A stretch of 36,987 nucleotides of DNA from the NCBI GenBank assembly GCA_001724215.1, contig MEDW01000013.1, positions 1 to 36,987 of the forward strand. Direction: 5' to 3'. Made by a program: the position numbers and the translations under genes. Origin of the DNA: Erythrobacter sp. SCN 62-14 (GTDB lineage: Bacteria; Pseudomonadota; Alphaproteobacteria; Sphingomonadales; Sphingomonadaceae). Every line of letters begins with the position of its first letter. The stretch's first letter is position 1. Shown here piece after piece: positions 27,855 to 36,987 of the stretch. The notes beneath the pieces were generated by a model, which was not told the DNA's origin, did not search any database, and worked only from the letters and a program-made list of their open reading frames with translations.

Positions 27855-28761
27855 TTCGACATGGAAGCTCTCCGCTTTTGCGCCCAAAAAGATCGTGCAG
27901 GCCGCATTGCTTGCCCATGATCTGATTGACGAGTGGGATTATGAACTCGTCATCGCCGGACGCGAAGTCGCAGAGGACAGGCCCGATGACTGGGTGCTCG
28001 AAGGCTGGTTCCCGCGAAAGCCCGGCAAGGCGGAGAAAGCCGCGCTCGCAGGCCTGTTCGCGGGTAAGGCGCCGAAAATCACCGTCGAGCAACTCCCGCC
28101 AACCGATTGGGTCACGCTGAGCCAGCAGGGAACCCCGCCAATCCGCGCCGGGCGTTTTCACGTCCACACGCCCGAATATCCGGCTGATGATGGCGCGATT
28201 GATTTCATCATTCCGGCCAGTCAGGCCTTTGGCACCGGCCAGCATCGCACCACCGCCGGATGCCTTGAAATGCTCGGCCACATGAAGGCGAGCGGAATGC
28301 GCGCCGCGCGCGTGGCCGATATCGGAACCGGCACGGGTCTTTTGGGCTTTGCGGCGCTGGCGCTGTGGCCGCGTGCGGCGATCACCTTGTCGGATATTGA
28401 TCCGGTCTGCGTGGAAGTGGTTGAGCACAACGCCGCGCTCAACGCTGTGCCGATGGGCGCAGGCGCGGGCGAGGCGGTGATGGTGGTGGCAGAAGGCATG
28501 AATCACCCGCTGCTGCAAATGCGCGGGCCTTTTGATCTGCTCATCGCCAATATTCTTGCAGGACCGCTGGTGGAACTCGCCCCCGATTTTGCCAAGGCGG
28601 TTGCGCCCGGAGGCAGTCTACTGCTGGCGGGCCTGCTCGCGGGCGAGCAGGAGGCCGCTGTCAAACGCGCCATGCGGCTTGCCGGATTTCGTCCGGTCGC
28701 GCGGCTCCAGCGCGGCGATTGGGCGATCCTGTGGCTGCGCCGCCGCAGATCGATGCGCTAG
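27844..28761 (+). CDS. prmA: Ribosomal protein L11 methyltransferase
   Basis: PrmA methylates lysines and the N-terminus of ribosomal protein L11. The C-terminal SAM-binding domain has PASQAFGTGQHRTT, motif I ADIGTGTGLLGFAAL, and LLIANILAGPLVEL, the substrate-site motif that marks this family. The frame is open from an ATG at 27832, but a TTG at 27844 has GGAG seven bases upstream and gives MSDNSTWKLSAF, close to homologue starts, so it is preferred. With the TTG start the gene overlaps the SDR gene by 11 bases. The stop codon shares the palindrome CTAG with the stop of the facing desaturase gene. Confidence 0.92.
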   Translation: MSDNSTWKLSAFAPKKIVQAALLAHDLIDEWDYELVIAGREVAEDRPDDWVLEGWFPRKPGKAEKAALAGLFAGKAPKITVEQLPPTDWVTLSQQGTPPIRAGRFHVHTPEYPADDGAIDFIIPASQAFGTGQHRTTAGCLEMLGHMKASGMRAARVADIGTGTGLLGFAALALWPRAAITLSDIDPVCVEVVEHNAALNAVPMGAGAGEAVMVVAEGMNHPLLQMRGPFDLLIANILAGPLVELAPDFAKAVAPGGSLLLAGLLAGEQEAAVKRAMRLAGFRPVARLQRGDWAILWLRRRRSMR

Positions 28762-29912
28762 ACCTCGTCGGTCTTTTTGCCAGTTCGCCGCCACGGATAG
28801 AGGAACTGCCCGCCATAGCCATGCGGGACATCTTCGGGGATGCCATAATTTTCCGGCCAGCGATCCTTGGGCAAGTGATAAGTGCCAAACAGCCTGTCAA
28901 TCCACGGGAAATGGATCGCAAAATTCACATCAAACGCCTCACGCTCCAGCCCGTGATGCCAGTGATGAAACCGCGGCGTTGCAACCCAAGCGCCAAGCTG
29001 GTTGAAATTGCCGCCGACATTGGCGTGCAGCAGCGATGACCACACATAGATAAATCCGAGATAGGCCTGCATCACCGATGCGCTGAAACCCAGCGTGAAC
29101 AGCGGCAGCGATGTCACCGCGCGCAGCAGGATCACCTCGACCAGATGCATCCGCGATCCCGCCAGCCAGTCCATCGAACGGGCGCTGTGATGGATCGCGT
29201 GAAAGCCCCACAGGAACGGCACCTGATGGAACAGGCGGTGATACCAATATTGCAGGAAGTCTGAGGCCACCAGCACGATCAGGAATTGCACCACCCACGG
29301 CAGGCTGGCGACAGCGGCGCGAAAAGCCTCCCAATTGCTCGTATTGGCATTGACGATCTGCGAGGGCGCGAGCGTCAGGAACGCGAGCACCTGCACGAAC
29401 ATCGAACTTACGAGAAAATAGAACAGATCCTCGCGCCATTCCTGCCGGAACAGGCGCTGTTCGCGGCGGTGCGGGGCAAAGCGTTCGAGCGGGGCAAACA
29501 TGAACCCGCTCGCCAGCAGGTTCACGATGAAGAAATCGAGCCCGAAAAACAGCCCCCAGCCCTGCGTATCGGCTCCTTGAACCTTCGCGCCGCCGAGCAA
29601 AGCCGCGCCCAGCCCGATCATCAATGCGCTCATGCCCAGCACCTTGCGCGGTCGCAGCAGCAGGCTGAGCAGCGCCAGCGCGTGGCTTGTCAGCAGCAAG
29701 GCATGGATGGCCGCCCTGAACCCCGGCCAATCGCGCACAATCTGCAATTCAGGCGTCGTCAGCACCGCCGGAAAGCGCAGCGCCACCACCATGGCAAAGC
29801 CGCTCACCGCAAACAGCAGCGCGAAAAAGCCCGCAAACCAGCCCGATCCAAAGCGCCGCACTTCAACCGGCGCTTCGAGATCGCGCATCAGTTTGGTCAG
29901 ATAGCCCGTCAT
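28758..29912 (-). CDS. Sterol desaturase / fatty-acid hydroxylase family membrane protein
   Basis: This 384-residue integral membrane protein has the histidine clusters of the di-iron fatty-acid hydroxylase superfamily: HRLFH (225-229), HAIHH (238-242), and HHWHH (316-320). About six hydrophobic segments are visible, with N-terminal ones at roughly 25-45, 68-88 and 95-110. Members hydroxylate or desaturate sterols, carotenoids or fatty acids, or act on ether lipids; which one applies here is unclear. It lies 35 bases downstream of a small membrane-protein gene at the end of the bamD-recN-ligA run, and its TAG stop overlaps the prmA stop on the other strand. Confidence 0.9.
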   Translation of the reverse strand: MTGYLTKLMRDLEAPVEVRRFGSGWFAGFFALLFAVSGFAMVVALRFPAVLTTPELQIVRDWPGFRAAIHALLLTSHALALLSLLLRPRKVLGMSALMIGLGAALLGGAKVQGADTQGWGLFFGLDFFIVNLLASGFMFAPLERFAPHRREQRLFRQEWREDLFYFLVSSMFVQVLAFLTLAPSQIVNANTSNWEAFRAAVASLPWVVQFLIVLVASDFLQYWYHRLFHQVPFLWGFHAIHHSARSMDWLAGSRMHLVEVILLRAVTSLPLFTLGFSASVMQAYLGFIYVWSSLLHANVGGNFNQLGAWVATPRFHHWHHGLEREAFDVNFAIHFPWIDRLFGTYHLPKDRWPENYGIPEDVPHGYGGQFLYPWRRTGKKTDEV

Positions 29913-29947
29913 AGAGCGCCTATCCGATCTTGCCGGGCGGCGCAGGC

Positions 29948-30187
29948 TCAGTCACCGCCGCCACCATCTCCGCCCGCACATGAATCGCCGCTGTCGCTGA
30001 TGAAATCCCAACCCATTCCATACCCGCTATCCGGGCTGCGGCTCAGACCATCGCCTGCCCCACCAAAGAGAAAATTGACCGCAATCAGCAAGAAGAAGCC
30101 AATGGCCATGCCGATCATAGGATTGTCAGTTTCCCACCCGGCAAAGAAGGCAACGCCAAAAGCGAGGATGACAAGCAAGGCTTTCAT
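29948..30187 (-). CDS. Small membrane protein with a Gly/Asp-rich tail
   Basis: The 79-residue protein has two hydrophobic helices (about 2-17, ALLVILAFGVAFFAGW, and 23-42, NPMIGMAIGFFLLIAVNFLFG), then a polar tail of glycine, aspartate and serine ending SGDSCAGGDGGGGD. A single cysteine lies in the tail. I do not recognise a named family. The purine-rich AAGAGG directly abuts the ATG, which is too close for a normal ribosome-binding site. It sits 31 bases after ligA and 35 bases before the desaturase gene on the same strand, so it is probably co-transcribed. Function unknown. Confidence 0.68.
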   Translation of the reverse strand: MKALLVILAFGVAFFAGWETDNPMIGMAIGFFLLIAVNFLFGGAGDGLSRSPDSGYGMGWDFISDSGDSCAGGDGGGGD

Positions 30188-30218
30188 CCTCTTGGTTTAG
30201 CGGACAAGGCTTGCCAAA

Positions 30219-33958
<3,740 letters not shown>

Positions 33959-34039
33959 GAGCTGTTCGCCCTTAGCCCAAGCAGGTCGCCGCGTCACCTG
34001 TCATGCATCGGCCTATGAACAGGCGCACGCGTTCGCAAG

Positions 34040-34834
34040 TCAGCTTGGCCGAACGTCCGATGCGTGTTTCTGCACCAGCTTGAAAGCGCGTTCATACCAT
34101 TGCGTCCCGGGATAATTGGCCCCGAGCACAGCTGCATATTTCACCGCTTCTTCCGGCACGCCCAGCGCAAGGTTGCTCTCCGTGAGGCGGAACAAAGCCT
34201 CGGGCGCATGGCTGGTGGTCTGATAAGTCTCGATCACATTGCGAAAGCGGAGCGCGGCTGCAAGCCATTGGCCGGACCGCTGATACAGCCGGCCGATCTC
34301 CATTTCCTTGCCAGCAAGGTGATCGGCCACCAGATCAAGCTTCAAACGCGCATCGGCGGCATATTCGCTTTGCGGAAAGCGGCGATTGACTTCCATCAGC
34401 GCAGTTTGCGCCTGTTCGGTGATTTTCTGATCGCGGTTCACATCGCTGATCTGTTCGTAATAGCTGAGCGCAATCAGGTAATAGGCGTAAGGCGCATCCT
34501 TGTTGCCCGGGTGCACCGCCAGAAAACGCTGCGCATTCTGGATTGCCTTGTTATAATCCTTGGCGATGTAATAGCTGAAGGCGCTCATCAGCTGCGCGCG
34601 GCGCGCCCACGGAGAATAGGGGTGCTGGCGTTCAACCTCATCAAACAGCGCGGCTGCCATCACGGTGTTGCCACGATCAAGCCGCCGCTTGGCCTCGGCA
34701 TAAAGCGTCTCCACATCGCGCGCGACATAGGCGACGTCCTTTTTGACCTTACCCCCGCCGCAGCCAGCGGTGGTGGCAAGAAGGGCGCCGAGCAAGGCCG
34801 CGTGCGCAAGGCGGTTGGGGAGCGAAGTCGTCAT
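34040..34834 (-). CDS. bamD: Outer membrane assembly lipoprotein BamD
   Basis: BamD is the essential lipoprotein of the BAM complex, which inserts beta-barrel proteins such as the OmpA-like protein encoded in this window. The 264-residue product has a lipoprotein signal with the modified Cys25 in LLATTAGC; threonine at -3 is slightly unusual. The mature part consists of TPR-like repeats: LYAEAKRRLDRGNTVMAAALFDE, AFSYYIAKDYNKAIQNAQRFL, and YYLIALSYYEQISDVNRDQ are typical. A promoter-like sequence lies directly upstream, leaving an unusually short leader. recN and ligA follow on the same strand. Confidence 0.95.
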   Translation of the reverse strand: MTTSLPNRLAHAALLGALLATTAGCGGGKVKKDVAYVARDVETLYAEAKRRLDRGNTVMAAALFDEVERQHPYSPWARRAQLMSAFSYYIAKDYNKAIQNAQRFLAVHPGNKDAPYAYYLIALSYYEQISDVNRDQKITEQAQTALMEVNRRFPQSEYAADARLKLDLVADHLAGKEMEIGRLYQRSGQWLAAALRFRNVIETYQTTSHAPEALFRLTESNLALGVPEEAVKYAAVLGANYPGTQWYERAFKLVQKHASDVRPS

Positions 34835-34842
34835 AACCTCGC

Positions 34843-34871
34843 CCTATAGTCGCACCAGCGCTGAACGCCAA
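34843..34871 (-). promoter_or_regulatory. Candidate sigma-70 promoter of bamD
   Basis: Read on the minus strand, TTGGCG (34871-34866) is followed after exactly 17 bases by TATAGG (34848-34843). The expected transcription start would fall only a few bases before the bamD ATG at 34834, so the mRNA would be nearly leaderless with GAGG very close to the start. Match and spacing are good, but promoters of this organism are unverified. Confidence 0.45.
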
Positions 34872-35059
34872 GTGAAGCCGCGCGCTTTTCCGGCGCGGCG
34901 TGTTCGTTCAGCTTTAACTGAACTTTTGTGATACCTGAGACAGGTGAGACACTGTCCTGAAGAGAAAAAGCCTGCCGTCTCAGGGCGCGCGAAATCCTTA
35001 GGCCAAAAGGGAGCCGATCATCAGCAGATTTGAACCAGGCGCAGACATGACCTCCTGAC

Positions 35060-35200
35060 TATAGATGCAAGGGCGTGGTTGGAAAATCAGGGCACAGGAC
35101 CAGCAGCGAAACTGCATTAAATCCGCCGCTGCCTGCCGTTTGGCCTTCCCCGGGGCTTACGGACAGGACAAGCGGCGTAGGCATGAAAAGCCCTGCGATC
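35060..35200 (+). ncRNA. Candidate structured RNA in the lepA-bamD gap
   Basis: CGCCGCT (35124-35130), CCTGCCGT (35132-35139) pair with ACGG (35159-35162), CAGG (35164-35167) and AGCGGCG (35171-35177), giving about 15 base pairs with small bulges. The ends of the element can also pair: GATGCAAGGGC (35064-35074) with GCCCTGCGATC (35190-35200), each side with one bulged base. A TATAGA at 35060-35065 could be a plus-strand -10, but no good -35 is spaced to it. The strand is therefore uncertain, and the boundaries are approximate. I could not match it to 6S, SRP, tmRNA or RNase P RNA by eye. It may instead be an untranscribed repeat-rich spacer. Confidence 0.28.
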
Positions 35201-35261
35201 CTCAGACCTCAGGGAGGGGAGATGCTCACTCGTGCCCTTCTTGCTTAAGCAGGGAAGACGC

Positions 35262-36987
35262 TTACTCGTCCCCCATCCTCAGCGCAGCGATAAATGCCTC
35301 CTGCGGGATGCTGACATTGCCGTATTCGCGCATCCGGGCCTTGCCCTTCTTCTGCTTTTCCAAGAGCTTCTTTTTGCGGCTGATGTCGCCGCCATAGCAT
35401 TTGGCGGTGACGTCCTTGCGCAAGGCGGCGATGGTTTCGCGGGCGATTACCTTGCCGCCGATCGCGGCTTGAATCGGGATTTTGAACAGGTGGCGCGGGA
35501 TCAGGTCCTTGAGGCGCTCGCACATGCCGCGCCCGCGTTCCTCGGCGTTGGCGCGGTGAACGATCAGCGACAGGGCATCCACGGGCTCGTTGTTCACGAG
35601 GATGTTCATCTTCACCAGATCACCCTCGCGGCTGCCGATCTGTTCGTAATCGAAGCTGGCATAGCCGCGACTGATCGACTTCAGCCGGTCGTAGAAATCG
35701 AACACCACTTCATTCAATGGCAGCTCGTAAGTCACCTGCGCGCGGCCGCCCACATAAGTGAGTTCGGTCTGAATGCCGCGCCGGTCCTGACACAGTTTGA
35801 GGATCGAGCCCAAATATTCATCGGGCGTGTAGATCACCGCCTTGATCCACGGTTCTTCGATCACATCGATGCGGTTTACATCGGGCCAGTCGGCAGGGTT
35901 GTGAATCTCGATAATCTTGGCGTCTTCATTCTTGGTGTGGCCAAGGTGCAGGCGATAGACCACCGATGGCGCGGTGGTGATGAGATCAAGGTCGTATTCG
36001 CGGCTGAGGCGTTCCTGAATGATCTCAAGGTGCAGGAGCCCTAGAAATCCGCAGCGGAAACCAAAGCCCAGTGCCGCGCTCGATTCCATTTCATAGGAAA
36101 AGCTGGCATCATTAAGCCGCAGCTTACCGATGCTTTCGCGCAGTTTTTCAAAGTCAGCCGCGTCCACCGGGAACAGCCCGCAGAACACCACCGGCTGCAC
36201 TTCCTTGTAGCCGGGCAGAGCTTGCGAAGCGCCGTTTTTCACCGTGGTGATGGTGTCACCGACGCGGGCCTGCTCCACCTCCTTGATCTGGGCGGTGATA
36301 AAGCCGATTTCGCCGGGGCCGAGTTCGGCGAGGTCAGTGCGTTTGGGCGTAAAGCAACCGACGCGGTCAACCAGGTGCTGCGTGCCGCCTTGCATGAACT
36401 TGATGTTCAGCCCCTTGGTGAGCTTGCCATCAATCACGCGCACGAGGATGACGACGCCGAGATAGGGATCGTACCACGAATCGACGAGGCTCGCTTTCAA
36501 GGGCGCTTCGGTGGTGCCTTTGGGCGGGGGAATGCGCGCGACCACCGCTTCGAGCACTTCCTCGATGCCGATGCCCGATTTGGCGCTGGCAAGCACCGCG
36601 TCGGAGGCATCAAGCCCGATGATGTCCTCAATCTCGGCCTTGACCTTTTCAGGCTCGGCGGCGGGGAGATCGATCTTGTTGATCACGGGCACGATTTCGT
36701 GATCGTGCTCGATCGACTGATAAACATTGGCAAGCGTCTGCGCCTCAACCCCTTGGGCCGCATCGACCACCAACAGTGCGCCTTCGCAGGCAGCAAGGCT
36801 GCGGCTGACTTCATAGGCGAAGTCGACGTGGCCGGGCGTGTCCATCAGGTTGAGCTGATAGGTTTCGCCATCTTTGGCGGTGTAATTGAGGCGCACGGTC
36901 TGCGCCTTGATCGTGATGCCGCGCTCTTTCTCGATGTCCATATTGTCGAGCACCTGCTCGGACATCTCGCGCGCGGTCAGCCCGCCG
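35262..36987 (-). CDS. lepA: Elongation factor 4 / LepA (N-terminus beyond window edge)
   Basis: LepA is a ribosome-binding GTPase thought to remodel stalled ribosomes. The frame is open to the window edge, entering with [21 protein letters not shown], the region just after the P-loop, so roughly 30 N-terminal residues including the G1 motif are missing. GTPase motifs present are [17 protein letters not shown] (G3) and [10 protein letters not shown] (G4). The LepA-specific C-terminal domain ends with [21 protein letters not shown], the hallmark that separates it from EF-G, then [14 protein letters not shown]. The stop at 35262 is followed by the 427-base gap before bamD. Confidence 0.97.
   Translation of the reverse strand, partial: GGLTAREMSEQVLDNMDIEKERGITIKAQTVRLNYTAKDGETYQLNLMDTPGHVDFAYEVSRSLAACEGALLVVDAAQGVEAQTLANVYQSIEHDHEIVPVINKIDLPAAEPEKVKAEIEDIIGLDASDAVLASAKSGIGIEEVLEAVVARIPPPKGTTEAPLKASLVDSWYDPYLGVVILVRVIDGKLTKGLNIKFMQGGTQHLVDRVGCFTPKRTDLAELGPGEIGFITAQIKEVEQARVGDTITTVKNGASQALPGYKEVQPVVFCGLFPVDAADFEKLRESIGKLRLNDASFSYEMESSAALGFGFRCGFLGLLHLEIIQERLSREYDLDLITTAPSVVYRLHLGHTKNEDAKIIEIHNPADWPDVNRIDVIEEPWIKAVIYTPDEYLGSILKLCQDRRGIQTELTYVGGRAQVTYELPLNEVVFDFYDRLKSISRGYASFDYEQIGSREGDLVKMNILVNNEPVDALSLIVHRANAEERGRGMCERLKDLIPRHLFKIPIQAAIGGKVIARETIAALRKDVTAKCYGGDISRKKKLLEKQKKGKARMREYGNVSIPQEAFIAALRMGDE

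Larger units (their letters stand above)
34835..35261. other. 427-base gap between lepA and bamD, rich in inverted repeats
   Basis: No convincing protein is encoded on either strand. Besides the bamD promoter there are several inverted repeats: GCCGCGC/GCGCGGC (34877-34883 with 34893-34899), GTTCAG/CTGAAC (34906-34911 with 34918-34923), and CCTGAGAC/GTCTCAGG (34934-34941 with 34977-34984). Further in lies a compound hairpin (35124-35177). A plus-strand AGGGAGGGGAG precedes an eight-codon ATG frame at 35222, most likely by chance. In such a dense genome this is the largest unexplained stretch in the window. Confidence 0.6.

Noticed and set aside
35022-35045. tRNA T-arm-like sequence on the minus strand (GGTTCAAATC)
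   Set aside because: The five flanking bases on each side cannot form the T-stem, and no acceptor stem or anticodon arm is found nearby.
35222-35248. Eight-codon plus-strand frame after AGGGAGGGGAG, as in a leader peptide
   Set aside because: No plus-strand gene follows for it to regulate; downstream DNA is the antisense of lepA. Chance is more likely.

Overview
The window looks like about 37 kb of ordinary chromosome from an alphaproteobacterium, most likely a sphingomonad of the Erythrobacteraceae type (inference). The supporting signs are high GC, heavy use of overlapping ATGA/TGATG gene junctions, an OmpA protein with a proline-rich linker, a single LolC/E-type permease in front of lolD and dnaE, a purF-SDR pair, a sdhC-sdhD-sdhA order, and a bamD-recN-ligA run. 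I see no transposase, phage gene, CRISPR array, tRNA or rRNA. Coding density is very high, and almost every gene is a recognisable core or metabolic gene.

Layout. 1-2453 (minus): acyl-CoA synthetase, GNAT acetyltransferase and a cut-off DUF1330 gene in one operon. 2621-3754 (plus): OmpA-family porin, converging on 3809-9799 (minus), the lolC/E-lolD-gpx-dnaE run. 10009-12219 (plus): purF and an SDR gene. 12345-12692 (plus): PilZ protein, ending at a strong terminator shared with the convergent serine hydrolase (12706-13911, minus). 13992-15383 (minus): photolyase, divergent from an HSL-family esterase and rppH (15509-16938, plus). 16939-17436 (minus): TPR protein. 17500-20414 (minus): guaB, an 89-residue unknown gene, and an RsmB-type rRNA methyltransferase. 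20523-22804 (minus): 3-hydroxybutyrate dehydrogenase coupled to an M28 peptidase lipoprotein. 22925-24332 (plus): YpfJ-like zinc peptidase overlapping an unknown exported protein. 24374-27021 (minus): sdhC-sdhD-sdhA, without sdhB. 27129-28761 (plus): SDR gene overlapping prmA. 28758-34834 (minus): bamD, recN, ligA, a small membrane protein and a sterol-desaturase-family protein. 34835-35261: a 427-base gap with several inverted repeats. 35262-36987 (minus): lepA, missing its N-terminus.

The genes work mainly in envelope biogenesis (Lol sorting, BamD, OmpA), DNA replication and repair (DnaE, LigA, RecN, photolyase), purine synthesis (PurF, GuaB), the TCA cycle and respiration (Sdh), RNA metabolism and translation (RppH, RsmB, PrmA, LepA), and lipid or hydroxybutyrate metabolism. 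Nothing resembles a defence island, secretion system or biosynthetic cluster. The best leads beyond the known genes are the structured lepA-bamD gap, a hairpin that buries the esterase ribosome-binding site, the overlapping peptidase/unknown exported pair, and the unknown gene nested between guaB and rsmB.
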